Assembly: GCA_945874225.1 (NCBI GenBank)
Contig: CAMCFT010000003.1
Location: forward strand, 119,541-183,540
Reading direction: 5' to 3'
Origin: Flavobacterium psychrophilum
Lineage (GTDB): Bacteria > Bacteroidota > Bacteroidia > Flavobacteriales > Flavobacteriaceae
DNA length: 64,000 nt
Both the position numbers and the translations under genes were made by a program. The notes under the pieces are model-generated. The model made no database searches. It was not told where the DNA came from and worked only from the letters and a program-made list of their open reading frames with translations. Below, piece after piece: positions 17,544 to 25,675 of the stretch (position 1 is its first letter; the number at the start of each line of letters is the position of its first letter).

Positions 17544-18437
17544 ATGAAACAAAAACACTTATTTACCTCACTTATAACGGTATTGGCTTTTTTAATAATT
17601 TTTATTTTTCTGGCTTTTCAACAAGAGTCAGACATTGAGAATCCCAAAAACCAAATAATATTAAGGGAAATAGGTCATGAATTACTTAATAGCTCAAAGG
17701 ATAGCACTTCTAAAGTAATGCCCATAAAAACGCTATCGGCAAATGAATTTCAGATTAGTTTCGAAAATAAATTTTCATTTTCACCAGATTCGTTGGTTGC
17801 TATTGTTCAGAAAAACATGGAGAGAAGCACTTTTCCAAGGGAATATTCTGTGAATGTATTAAAGTGTTCAAGTGGTGAGGTTATCTATGGCTTTTTAATT
17901 TCATTAAATGATAAAGAGGATATAATTCCTTGTATAGGTAGAAGCATGCCAAGTGATTGCTACATTATTAATATTAAGTTTATTCCAACGAACAATGTTT
18001 TTTTCAATACTAAATACCTCTTTTTTGCTTTATTGCTTTTAGTTTTATCTGTTTTATTTTGGTTTATTTTAAATAGAAAAAAAGAAAAATTTCATCAAAA
18101 AGAGTCCGTTAAAAATATCCAAATTGGAAAATATTTTTTTTACCATGAACAACATTATGTTCAATATGAAGATGTAAAAATTTTATTAACATCGAAAGAA
18201 TCAAAATTATTATACATTTTTTTCACATCCCCTAACGAAATTATTGACAGGAATATTTTGCAGAAAGAAGTATGGGAAAATGAAGGGGTAATAGTTACTA
18301 GAAGTTTAGATATGTTTATTTCAAAACTGCGTAAGAAACTGAATAAAGATACTTTAGTAAATATTGTTAACATTCATGGTATTGGATATAAGTTAGAAAT
18401 TAATCTAATTGAAACTACCAAAACAAAGGTTGTGTAG
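17544..18437 (+). CDS. Membrane-anchored winged-helix transcriptional regulator
   Basis: The 297-residue protein has one transmembrane segment near residues 8-25 and a 125-residue extracytoplasmic region containing two Cys. A second segment follows near 155-173, then a cytoplasmic OmpR/PhoB-type winged helix (about 195-290; LLTSKESKLLYIFF, NEIIDRNILQKEVWENEGV, VNIHGIGYKLEI). The layout is that of one-component regulators that sense an outside signal and bind DNA directly. The divergent WD40 gene 205 bases away is the first candidate target. The region is AT-rich and lies between two copies of a glycosylase 3' end, so it may have been inserted. Confidence 0.8.
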   Translation: MKQKHLFTSLITVLAFLIIFIFLAFQQESDIENPKNQIILREIGHELLNSSKDSTSKVMPIKTLSANEFQISFENKFSFSPDSLVAIVQKNMERSTFPREYSVNVLKCSSGEVIYGFLISLNDKEDIIPCIGRSMPSDCYIINIKFIPTNNVFFNTKYLFFALLLLVLSVLFWFILNRKKEKFHQKESVKNIQIGKYFFYHEQHYVQYEDVKILLTSKESKLLYIFFTSPNEIIDRNILQKEVWENEGVIVTRSLDMFISKLRKKLNKDTLVNIVNIHGIGYKLEINLIETTKTKVV

Positions 18438-18472
18438 CATTCGACACTAAATAATACTTAGTTTTTGAAAGT

Positions 18473-18727
18473 TTGTCAACTAAATCTGCTCAACAAGTTC
18501 GTGAGGAATTAATCAAAATCAAGGGAATTAGCAATTGGACAATCGACGTTTATCTAATGTTCTCGCTCCAGGCGCCAGATATTATTCCGCTTGGCGACAT
18601 TGCTATAGTAAATACAATAAAGGACTTGCTTGATATTCACAACAAACCAGAAATGGAAATTTATGTGTCAAAATGGAGACCTCATCGATCTTTTGCCACT
18701 TTTCTATTGTGGCATTATTATTTGTAA
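18473..18727 (+). pseudogene. Broken second copy of the glycosylase C-terminus
   Basis: The translated frame SAQQVREELIKIKGISNWTI and what follows reproduces residues about 112-192 of the glycosylase at 15757-16359. At the DNA level the first 60 bases are nearly identical and the rest diverges more, about 85-90% overall by eye. It has no start codon of its own in a sensible place. It lacks the N-terminal half of the fold, and the helix-hairpin-helix Gly is changed (GISNW for GIGNW). It ends with a stop eight codons earlier than the intact copy. It is most likely the leftover of a duplication or insertion event. Confidence 0.8.
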
Positions 18728-18800
18728 AAAAGAAATAGAACCATTGTATATTAAAGTCTTGTATAATTAACATTTAACCAATAGATAATACCTGATTTTC

Positions 18801-18831
18801 ATTGTAAAAATGTATATTTTGCTTACTTTTG
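18801..18831 (+). promoter_or_regulatory. Promoter of ppa
   Basis: A -33 ATTG (18801-18804) and an exact -7 TACTTTTG (18824-18831) are separated by 19 bases and lie 29 bases upstream of the ppa start. Confidence 0.6.
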
Positions 18832-18860
18832 CGAGATAAATAAAATATATATAAAAAGTA

Positions 18861-19391
18861 ATGACTGCAGACAGAAAAAAAACTTTCGATGTTTTAATCG
18901 AAATACCAAGAGGGAGTAGAAATAAGTACGAATATGATTTCAAAATAAAAAGAATGCGTTTTGACAGAATGTTATTCTCGTCAATGATGTATCCTGCAGA
19001 TTACGGATTTATACCTGAAACATTAGCATTAGACGGTGACCCTTTGGACGTTTTAGTTTTGATCAATGAACCTACTTTTCCTGGATGTGTAATGGAAGTG
19101 AAGCCAATTGGTGTTTTTCACATGGCAGATGATAAAGGACCGGACGAAAAAATTATCTGTGTACCGGTATCAGATCCAATTTGGAATACATTAGAAAATC
19201 TTTCAGATGTTAATCCGCATTTATTAAAAGAAATCGAGCATTTCTTTCAAGTTTATAAAGACCTAGAAAATAAAATTGTTGACGTAGAGGGTTGGGGTGA
19301 TATAAATCAGGCATTTGCAATTATTGAAGAGTGTACTCGACGTTTTGATGAAATCGAAAACAAACCAAAAGGATTGTTTAGTATAAAATAA
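18861..19391 (+). CDS. ppa: Inorganic pyrophosphatase (soluble, family I)
   Basis: The 176-residue cytosolic enzyme hydrolyses pyrophosphate to two phosphates, driving biosynthetic reactions. The metal-binding signature is DGDPLDVLVLI (near residue 57), with YPADYGFIPETLA before it and KGPDEKIICVPVSDP after it. Length is normal. It is followed by a terminator and then by the membrane pyrophosphatase gene, so soluble and ion-pumping pyrophosphatases are adjacent but separately transcribed. Confidence 0.96.
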   Translation: MTADRKKTFDVLIEIPRGSRNKYEYDFKIKRMRFDRMLFSSMMYPADYGFIPETLALDGDPLDVLVLINEPTFPGCVMEVKPIGVFHMADDKGPDEKIICVPVSDPIWNTLENLSDVNPHLLKEIEHFFQVYKDLENKIVDVEGWGDINQAFAIIEECTRRFDEIENKPKGLFSIK

Positions 19392-19412
19392 TTTTTTACT
19401 AAAATTTTTATC

Positions 19413-19448
19413 AAAAAAGCAATATTCTGTATGGAATATTGCTTTTTT
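19413..19448 (+). terminator. Intrinsic terminator between ppa and hppA
   Basis: A perfect 15-bp stem (AAAAAAGCAATATTC with GAATATTGCTTTTTT), a 6-base loop and a T-run. Confidence 0.85.
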
Positions 19449-19464
19449 ATTTATTAAGGTTTGT

Positions 19465-19472
19465 TACATTTG
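19465..19472 (+). promoter_or_regulatory. -7 promoter box for hppA
   Basis: TACATTTG is an exact TAnnTTTG, 31 bases before the start codon and just after the ppa terminator. Confidence 0.5.
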
Positions 19473-19503
19473 CAAAGATTAACACTAACCAAAAACAATT
19501 TTT

Positions 19504-22098
19504 ATGAATACAATAATGATTTATGTGCCAATAATATTGGCAATAATAGGATTAGCTTTTATGGCTTTTAAAAGAGCCTGGGTTTTAAAACAAGATGCTG
19601 GAGATGGTAAAATGAAAGAAATTTCAGAATATATCCACGAAGGCGCATTGGCTTTTCTTAATGCAGAGTATAGATTATTGACAATTTTTGTGGTTTTGGC
19701 AAGTGTTGTTTTGGCAGCGATTACTTTCATACCAGGAACATCAACACATTTATTAATAGTTGTTGCCTTTATTTTTGGAGCAATTTTCTCGGCTTTGGCG
19801 GGAAATTTGGGAATGAAAATAGCAACAAAAACAAATGTTAGAACAACGCAAGCAGCTCGAACAAGTTTGCCAAAAGCGCTAAAAGTTTCTTTTGGTGGCG
19901 GAACGGTTATGGGATTAGGTGTTGCTGGACTGGCTGTTTTAGGACTTACAGGATTCTTCATTTTATTTTATTATGTATTTATGGGAGGAGTTTGGACTTC
20001 AACCGAAGATATGACTACTGTTCTGGAAACATTAGCTGGTTTTTCTCTTGGAGCTGAATCTATTGCTTTGTTTGCACGTGTTGGTGGTGGAATTTACACA
20101 AAAGCTGCCGATGTTGGAGCTGATTTAGTAGGTAAAGTCGAAGCTGGGATTCCAGAAGACGATCCAAGAAATCCTGCTACAATTGCAGATAATGTTGGAG
20201 ATAACGTAGGTGACGTTGCAGGAATGGGTGCTGATTTATTCGGTTCTTATGTTGCAACAGTACTTGCTACTATGGTTCTTGGGAACTATGTAATTAAAGA
20301 TATGGGTGGAAACATCCAAGATGCCTTTGGTGGAATTGGACCTATTTTATTGCCAATGGCAATCGCTGGTTTTGGAATATTATCCTCAATCATTGGAACT
20401 ATGTTAGTTAAAATTACCGATAATGACGCAAAAGAAGCACAAGTTCAAAGAGCGTTAAATATTGGAAACTGGGTTTCTATTTTACTTACAGCTATTGCTT
20501 GTTTCTTATTAATTAAATATATGTTGCCTTCAACAATGAAAATGAATTTCTTTGGTGAAGGAATAAAAGAAATTTCTTCAATGAGAGTTTTCTATGCTTC
20601 AATCGTAGGATTAGTAGTTGGAGCAATTATCTCATCAGTTACTGAATATTATACTGGTCTGGGAACAAAACCAGTATTGGCAATTGTTGCAAAATCTTCA
20701 ACTGGAGCAGGAACTAATATCATTGCTGGTTTATCAACTGGTATGATTTCTACTTTTCCAAAAGTACTTGTTTTAGCTGCTGCCATTTGGATCTCTTATT
20801 CTTTTGCAGGTTTCTACGGAGTGGCACTTGCTGCATCTGCAATGATGGCTACAACAGCTATGCAATTAGCAATTGATGCTTTCGGACCAATATCTGACAA
20901 TGCCGGTGGAATAGCCGAAATGAGTGAATTACCAAAAGAAGTTCGTACAAGGACCGATATTTTAGATTCAGTTGGAAACACAACTGCTGCAACCGGAAAG
21001 GGATTTGCAATCGCTTCGGCGGCATTGACCTCTTTAGGGTTGTTTGCTGCTTATGTCACTTTCACAGGAATCGACGGAATCAATATTTTTAAAGCGCCAG
21101 TTTTATCAATGTTATTCGTTGGCGCAATGATACCAGTAGTTTTCTCTGCATTGGTAATGAATTCTGTTGGAAAAGCTGCGATGGATATGGTAAATGAAGT
21201 GCGTCGTCAGTTCAGGGAAATTCCAGGAATTATGGAAGGAACCGGAAAACCTGAATATGCAAAATGTGTTGATATTTCTACAAAAGCTGCTTTGAACGAA
21301 ATGATATTACCTGGGATTTTGACTATTGGTTTTCCTATTGGAATTGTCTTGTTGGGTAAATTTGTTTATATGGGTGATGCTTTTGCAAACTCAATGGTAG
21401 CTGAAATGTTAGGTGGATATATGGCTGGGGTTACCGTTTCAGGTGTGGTTTGGGCTATTTTCCAAAACAATGCTGGTGGTGCTTGGGATAATGCAAAAAA
21501 ATCTTTTGAAGCTGGAGTTTTAGTTGATGGAGCAATGAGTTTTAAAGGTTCTGATGCGCATAAAGCAGCGGTTACTGGAGATACTGTTGGAGATCCATTC
21601 AAAGATACTTCTGGACCATCAATGAATATCTTAATTAAATTAACTTGTTTGATTGGATTGGTAATTGCTCCAATTTTAGGAAACGAAAGCGCTTCTAATG
21701 AAACCAACAAAAGTGTTAAAATGGAGATGATGATGCAATCAAAATATCCAATGATGAATGGGAAAGAAGCTATGCCAATGGGTTGTGATATGTCAAAATG
21801 TGCCACAATGTCTAAAGACGAATGTGCTGCAATGTGTGATGCCAGAGGATGTACTCCAGATCAAAAAGCGATATGTATGTCACGTTATGATGCAAATGGA
21901 AAGTTCATTGGAGCTGAAAAAGGAAAAGCATGTTGTGCTAAAAAAGGAACGAATGATAAAAACATTAAAGTTGAAATCATCAATACTAATGGAAAAGCAA
22001 AAGCTACGGTAACCACTTCCGAAAAAGGAAATGTAAACGTTCAAGTTTTTGAAGGTTCATTAGAAGAAGTTAAGGCTAAAGTGGAAGCTTTGAAATAG
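19504..22098 (+). CDS. hppA: Membrane ion-translocating pyrophosphatase with Cys/Met-rich tail
   Basis: The 864-residue inner-membrane protein couples pyrophosphate hydrolysis to H+ and/or Na+ export. The substrate site DNVGDNVGDVAGMGADLFGS, SDNAGGIAEM and DTVGDPFKDTSGPSMN are all present, with about 16 transmembrane helices up to residue 733. The motif GNTTAATGKG has Ala where K+-independent enzymes have Lys, so the family rule predicts K+ dependence. Unusually, a tail of about 130 residues follows the last helix. It is Met-rich at 739-760, has eight Cys between about 761 and 811, and ends in a small domain. The tail should face the periplasm. It has its own -7 box. Confidence 0.95.
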   Translation: MNTIMIYVPIILAIIGLAFMAFKRAWVLKQDAGDGKMKEISEYIHEGALAFLNAEYRLLTIFVVLASVVLAAITFIPGTSTHLLIVVAFIFGAIFSALAGNLGMKIATKTNVRTTQAARTSLPKALKVSFGGGTVMGLGVAGLAVLGLTGFFILFYYVFMGGVWTSTEDMTTVLETLAGFSLGAESIALFARVGGGIYTKAADVGADLVGKVEAGIPEDDPRNPATIADNVGDNVGDVAGMGADLFGSYVATVLATMVLGNYVIKDMGGNIQDAFGGIGPILLPMAIAGFGILSSIIGTMLVKITDNDAKEAQVQRALNIGNWVSILLTAIACFLLIKYMLPSTMKMNFFGEGIKEISSMRVFYASIVGLVVGAIISSVTEYYTGLGTKPVLAIVAKSSTGAGTNIIAGLSTGMISTFPKVLVLAAAIWISYSFAGFYGVALAASAMMATTAMQLAIDAFGPISDNAGGIAEMSELPKEVRTRTDILDSVGNTTAATGKGFAIASAALTSLGLFAAYVTFTGIDGINIFKAPVLSMLFVGAMIPVVFSALVMNSVGKAAMDMVNEVRRQFREIPGIMEGTGKPEYAKCVDISTKAALNEMILPGILTIGFPIGIVLLGKFVYMGDAFANSMVAEMLGGYMAGVTVSGVVWAIFQNNAGGAWDNAKKSFEAGVLVDGAMSFKGSDAHKAAVTGDTVGDPFKDTSGPSMNILIKLTCLIGLVIAPILGNESASNETNKSVKMEMMMQSKYPMMNGKEAMPMGCDMSKCATMSKDECAAMCDARGCTPDQKAICMSRYDANGKFIGAEKGKACCAKKGTNDKNIKVEIINTNGKAKATVTTSEKGNVNVQVFEGSLEEVKAKVEALK

Positions 22099-22132
22099 TC
22101 TTTAAATATACCCTTTGACAAAGGTTTATAAA

Positions 22133-22165
22133 AAATGCCTCGCAATTGCAAATTGCGAGGCATTT
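22133..22165. terminator. Palindromic terminator after hppA
   Basis: Perfect 15-base arms (AAATGCCTCGCAATT and AATTGCGAGGCATTT) flank a 3-base loop. It lies between the convergent hppA and deoxynucleoside kinase genes and could serve both. Confidence 0.75.
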
Positions 22166-22210
22166 GTATTTAGCTTAAATTTCGAGCCCGAAATTTCAAT
22201 CTAGTTTCGG

Positions 22211-22241
22211 CTCCCTCTCCCTTGGAGAGGTCGGGGTGAGG
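22211..22241. repeat. GC-rich hairpin repeat at the kinase stop
   Basis: One copy of the family with ends CTCCCTCTCC and GGGGTGAGG and a self-complementary core. It ends one base from the kinase stop codon. Relative to that reverse-strand gene it has the orientation always found after stop codons in this window. Confidence 0.7.
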
Positions 22242-22242
22242 A

Positions 22243-22857
22243 CTAAAACAACCCGTTCAGCTCTGCATCAATTCTATTGATAATCATTCCCAAATCTTCT
22301 GGATTGTCTACAAAATTGATGTTATCCACATCAATAATTAGTAATTTTCCTTTGGTATAAGTCTGAATCCAGGCCTCATAACGTTCATTCAATCGGTTGA
22401 GGTAATCGATAGAAATAGTATTTTCATATTCACGACCGCGTTTGTGAATTTGGCTTACTAAATTTGGGATAGAACTTCGTAAATAGATAAGCATATCTGG
22501 AGCTTCTACCTTAGATTCCATTAATTCAAATAATGAAGAATAGTTTTGAAAATCACGGTTGGTCATCAATCCCATTGCATGAAGATTGGGAGCAAAAATA
22601 TGTGCATCTTCGTAAATGGTTCTGTCTTGAATGATTTTTTTACCACTTTCGCGAATTTGTAACACTTGGCGAAAACGACTGTTCAGGAAATAAATCTGTA
22701 AATTAAATGACCAACGTTCCATTTGGTGATAAAAATCGTCCAAATATGGATTGTCAACCACGTCTTCAAAATGCGGTTCCCATTTAAAATGTTTCGCTAA
22801 TAAACGTGTCAATGTTGTTTTTCCTGCGCCTATGTTTCCTGCTACTGCTATGTGCAT
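22243..22857 (-). CDS. Deoxynucleoside kinase
   Basis: The 204-residue enzyme phosphorylates deoxynucleosides for salvage. The P-loop is AVAGNIGAGKTTLTR, the DRS-type motif is DRTIYEDAHIF, and the lid arginines are near LRSSIPNLVSQIHKRGRE. The family includes deoxyadenosine, deoxyguanosine and deoxycytidine kinases. The substrate cannot be fixed from sequence. Its first base overlaps the last base of the upstream secreted-protein gene, so the two are co-transcribed. Confidence 0.9.
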   Translation of the reverse strand: MHIAVAGNIGAGKTTLTRLLAKHFKWEPHFEDVVDNPYLDDFYHQMERWSFNLQIYFLNSRFRQVLQIRESGKKIIQDRTIYEDAHIFAPNLHAMGLMTNRDFQNYSSLFELMESKVEAPDMLIYLRSSIPNLVSQIHKRGREYENTISIDYLNRLNERYEAWIQTYTKGKLLIIDVDNINFVDNPEDLGMIINRIDAELNGLF

Positions 22858-23651
22858 TATGGTATCGTGATTTTATAATTTATAATTTCCTGATCGGTAA
22901 AAATAGAAAAAATTTGGTCTTTGTAATAGAAATTTTTAAATGATTTTTCCACATTTTCAATTATGTAAATACTATTCTTGCTCAAATCCTGCAGATGTAA
23001 TTTTCCGTCTTTTGAAAAAACCAGAACTTGGTTTGTAATAACTTGAATTTGGTCAAAATTTGAGACTTTTCCCAAAGTAGAAACTTTTCCAAATACATCA
23101 CAAGAATACCAATTCAATTTGTCATCAATCCATTGAAAAGCATTGAAATCTGAGCTATAGTATTTTAAATTTCCTTGAAAAGAAGGTGTTATTGATAAGT
23201 ATGTGTTTTTCAAATAGTCAAAAAGTCCAATTTGTTGCGATAAACTATTGTAAATCCACAGTCTGTTTTGAGAGGCAATTCCTGTTGCTGCAACTAGTAT
23301 TGGAATATCAATTTCAGAAAAGTTGATTTTTTGGGTTTCATTCAATTGATTATCTAATGTTATAACGGTGTTGAAATTTTCATAAAACAAAACAATTTTC
23401 AGTGGATTTTGGAGGTCTATTTTTGTGATTTTACCTAAAGAGAGGTTTTTATATTGCCACAATTCATCCTTATGTTGCTTATAAAAAATATTGTTTTTAA
23501 TATAATATAGGTTGTCCAAACCATCAAAACCAACAAAAGCATCGGCCTCGATTTTCTGTGTCGAAATAAGTTGTGCTTTCAAGCTTTGTTCTTGCGAAAA
23601 AGCAGAAACAAGCGGAAATATTAAAAGCAGAAGAATTAATTTTTTACTCAT
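22857..23651 (-). CDS. Exported protein of unknown function, probable beta-propeller
   Basis: The 264-residue protein starts with a signal peptide (MSKKLILLLLIFPLVSAFSQ). Repeating short strands of the type DGLDNLYYIKNNIFYK, QNRLWIYNSL and SKDGKLHLQDLS suggest a propeller-like fold. I do not recognise a catalytic motif. It is positioned directly upstream of the kinase gene with a one-base overlap. This is an operonic link without an evident functional one. Confidence 0.7.
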   Translation of the reverse strand: MSKKLILLLLIFPLVSAFSQEQSLKAQLISTQKIEADAFVGFDGLDNLYYIKNNIFYKQHKDELWQYKNLSLGKITKIDLQNPLKIVLFYENFNTVITLDNQLNETQKINFSEIDIPILVAATGIASQNRLWIYNSLSQQIGLFDYLKNTYLSITPSFQGNLKYYSSDFNAFQWIDDKLNWYSCDVFGKVSTLGKVSNFDQIQVITNQVLVFSKDGKLHLQDLSKNSIYIIENVEKSFKNFYYKDQIFSIFTDQEIINYKITIP

Positions 23652-23747
23652 ATAATTTTAAAAATCGTAATCCTTCGATTTTACCGAAAGCTAAATTACA
23701 AAAAATAGAATGAAAGTGCTCTTCTTTATGGATAATCTAAAAACTAA

Positions 23748-23778
23748 AAAGCCTGACTATTATATTTAGTCAGGCTTT
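23748..23778 (-). terminator. Terminator downstream of metK
   Basis: A perfect 12-bp stem (AAAGCCTGACTA and TAGTCAGGCTTT) followed on the reverse strand by TTTTTAGTTTTTAG. It lies 57 bases beyond the metK stop. Confidence 0.75.
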
Positions 23779-23798
23779 GTTGTTTTTGTATGTTTTTG

Positions 23799-23833
23799 CT
23801 CCCCTCTCCTTTGGAGAGGGGCTGGGGGTGAGG
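23799..23833. repeat. GC-rich hairpin repeat at the metK stop
   Basis: A copy with core CTCTCCTTTGGAGAGG and flank GGGGGTGAGG ends one base from the metK stop codon, in the same gene-relative orientation as the copy after the kinase gene. Confidence 0.7.
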
Positions 23834-23834
23834 A

Positions 23835-25085
23835 CTATAGCCCAAAAGCAGCTTTCACTTGATCAACAAAATCTAATTTTTCCCAAGTAAACAATTCAAC
23901 TGTAACAGTTTTTTCGATTCCTCCCGGAGCAGAAAAAGTTTTTGTCACCGTTTCTGGAGTACGACCCATATGTCCGTAAGCAGCAGTTTCGCTATAGATT
24001 GGGTTCCTTAATTTTAAACGTTGCTCAATAAAGTAAGGACGCATATCAAAAAGTGATTCTACTTTTTTGGCGATTTCACCATTAGTCAAATTCACTTTTG
24101 AAGTTCCGTAAGTTTCAATAAAAATCCCCATTGGTTTTGCAACACCAATAGCATACGAAACCTGAACTAAAATCTCATCGGCAACACCAGCTGCAACAAG
24201 GTTTTTAGCGATGTGACGTGTTGCATAAGCAGCACTTCTGTCTACTTTACTTGGGTCTTTTCCTGAGAAAGCTCCGCCACCGTGAGCGCCTTTCCCACCG
24301 TAAGTATCAACAATAATTTTTCTTCCGGTTAATCCACTATCACCGTGTGGTCCGCCAATAACGAATTTTCCGGTTGGATTAATATGATAGGTAATTTTAT
24401 CGTTGAATAAATGAGCATATTGTGGATTGCTTTTGATAATTCTTGGAATCAAAATCCCAACTAAATCACTTTTGATTTTTGCCAACATTGCAGCTTCTTC
24501 ATCAAAATCATCGTGTTGAGTAGAAATTACAATTGCATCAATTCTAGATGGTTTGTTGTTGTCGTCATATTCTAAAGTTACCTGTGATTTTGCATCAGGA
24601 CGCAAATAGGTAATTTCATTGTTTTCACGACGTATAACGGCTAATTCCTGCAATAATTTATGGGATAAATCCAAAGCCAAAGGCATAAAATTATCAGTCT
24701 CGTTGGTTGCGTAACCAAACATCATTCCTTGGTCACCAGCTCCTTGCTCTTCTTTGCTTGCTCTGTCAACACCTTGATTGATATCAGCAGATTGTTCGTG
24801 AATGGCAGAAAGAACTCCACAAGAATTCGCTTCAAACATATATTCACTCTTGGTGTAACCAATTTTCTTGATAACATCTCTTGCTATAGTTTGAACATCT
24901 AAATAAGTTTCAGATTTCACTTCGCCCGCCAAGACTACTAATCCGGTCGTTACCAATGTTTCACAAGCTACTTTTGACTCAGGGTCAAATGCCAAGAAAT
25001 TATCAATTAATGCGTCTGAAATTTGATCAGCTACTTTGTCCGGATGTCCTTCACTCACTGATTCTGACGTAAATAAATAAGCCAT
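23835..25085 (-). CDS. metK: Methionine adenosyltransferase (SAM synthetase)
   Basis: The 416-residue cytosolic enzyme makes SAM from methionine and ATP. The signatures [14 protein letters not shown] (residue 12), [12 protein letters not shown] (about 118) and [16 protein letters not shown] (about 262) are complete. It is longer than the 384-residue E. coli form by an insertion near residues 170-215, usual in Bacteroidetes. I chose the ATG at 25085 ([10 protein letters not shown]). An in-frame ATG at 25163 lies inside the upstream SAM-II-type aptamer and its extension is not conserved-looking. The gene has a promoter with -33 and -7 boxes and about 125 bases of leader holding that aptamer. 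It closes the methionine pathway encoded downstream. Confidence 0.97.
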   Translation of the reverse strand: MAYLFTSESVSEGHPDKVADQISDALIDNFLAFDPESKVACETLVTTGLVVLAGEVKSETYLDVQTIARDVIKKIGYTKSEYMFEANSCGVLSAIHEQSADINQGVDRASKEEQGAGDQGMMFGYATNETDNFMPLALDLSHKLLQELAVIRRENNEITYLRPDAKSQVTLEYDDNNKPSRIDAIVISTQHDDFDEEAAMLAKIKSDLVGILIPRIIKSNPQYAHLFNDKITYHINPTGKFVIGGPHGDSGLTGRKIIVDTYGGKGAHGGGAFSGKDPSKVDRSAAYATRHIAKNLVAAGVADEILVQVSYAIGVAKPMGIFIETYGTSKVNLTNGEIAKKVESLFDMRPYFIEQRLKLRNPIYSETAAYGHMGRTPETVTKTFSAPGGIEKTVTVELFTWEKLDFVDQVKAAFGL

Positions 25086-25151
25086 AATAATGTAATTTTT
25101 TAAATTAAGCGAGGAAAAAAATAATTGCTGGGAAATACTAAAGGAGGGTTT

Positions 25152-25204
25152 CTGCTTTAGCATTTTTTTAACGAGGTTGCAATCAGTTCAAATTTTTCCT
25201 CTAA
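25152..25204 (-). ncRNA. SAM-II-type riboswitch in the metK leader
   Basis: On the reverse strand, P1 is GAGG (25201-25198) with CCTC (25176-25173). The loop reads AATTTGAACTGATTGCAA and the tail reads TTAAAAAAATGCTAAAGCAG, which follows the conserved SAM-II layout (AUUGCA in the loop, UAAA then GCUAAA in the tail). The H-type pseudoknot can form: loop GCA with tail TGC, and loop CTG with tail CAG. It begins about 5 bases after the predicted transcription start and precedes a SAM-synthetase gene, which fits feedback by SAM. Recognised by eye. A covariance-model search would settle it. Confidence 0.75.
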
Positions 25205-25215
25205 TATTTCGAGTG

Positions 25216-25245
25216 CAAATGTATGAAACCAAATTGAATTCCAAA
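25216..25245 (-). promoter_or_regulatory. Promoter of metK
   Basis: On the reverse strand a -33 TTTG (25245-25242) and an exact -7 TACATTTG (25223-25216) are 18 bases apart. Transcription would begin near 25209, just ahead of the aptamer. Confidence 0.65.
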
Positions 25246-25399
25246 TTAATCTTAACTTTTTTTTTGATGTTAAAAATAAAAAAAGGCATTTATTGTATTT
25301 GTTGATTGTGTAAAGATTTGTTAACTTATGTATATTTTTTTATAATTTATTTGGATTTCTAAATAAAAGTATAGACATTTGTCAAATAAAAGATAGAAA

Positions 25400-25468
25400 A
25401 TGAAATTTAATGTTTGCAATATTTTTAAATCGATGCAGGAAAAATCCTGTGGGTCGTTTGTTGCTTAA
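25400..25468 (+). CDS. Putative leader peptide 1 upstream of metY
   Basis: A 22-codon frame (ATG at 25400, TAA at 25466-25468) encodes MKFNVCNIFKSMQEKSCGSF plus two residues, with two Cys and one internal Met. It ends 24 bases before a strong terminator, the arrangement of an attenuation leader. Its CNIFKSM resembles CNVKSM of the second leader downstream, which suggests a tandem duplication. Its TGTGGG (25448-25453) can pair with CCCACA in the terminator (25500-25505). The pairing element lies inside the frame, so the classic stalling logic fits less well than for leader 2. Confidence 0.5.
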   Translation: MKFNVCNIFKSMQEKSCGSFVA

Positions 25469-25491
25469 ATTTTAAATCAAAATTATATAGC

Positions 25492-25525
25492 AAAAGCCTC
25501 CCACAAAACGGGAGGCTTTTTTTTT
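25492..25525 (+). terminator. Terminator following leader 1
   Basis: A stem GCCTCCC (25496-25502) and GGGAGGC (25510-25516) with a 7-base loop, flanked by AAAA and nine T's. It lies 290 bases before metY with no gene in between except leader 2, so it is either an attenuator or the end of a small RNA. Confidence 0.85.
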
Positions 25526-25555
25526 GAATTATAGTAAACACAAATCATAAATACA

Positions 25556-25645
25556 ATGAACAACTTTAAACAAAAACAGATGAATTCGTGCAATGTCAAA
25601 TCGATGATTTGTGCCAATGTAATGATGTGCATTTATGTCTGTTGA
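25556..25645 (+). CDS. Putative Cys/Met leader peptide 2 upstream of metY
   Basis: A 29-codon frame (ATG 25556, TGA 25643-25645; an internal ATG at 25580 could also start) encodes a peptide with five Met and four Cys. They are concentrated at the end, where it reads SMICANVMMCIYVC. A terminator follows 30 bases after the stop. Between them, TCCGAAAG (25647-25654) can pair with CTTTTGGA (25682-25689) of the terminator's left arm, an antiterminator of eight pairs with one G-U. Stalling on Met or Cys codons would therefore permit read-through into metY. Inference from architecture. Part of the DNA resembles short dispersed repeats, so chance is not excluded. Confidence 0.6.
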   Translation: MNNFKQKQMNSCNVKSMICANVMMCIYVC

Positions 25646-25675
25646 TTCCGAAAGTATAAGTTTATAACACAACTT

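Noticed and set aside
25086..25163. N-terminal extension of MetK from an ATG at 25163
   Set aside because: The family N-terminus begins at [10 protein letters not shown] (25085). The extension lies in the riboswitch leader.
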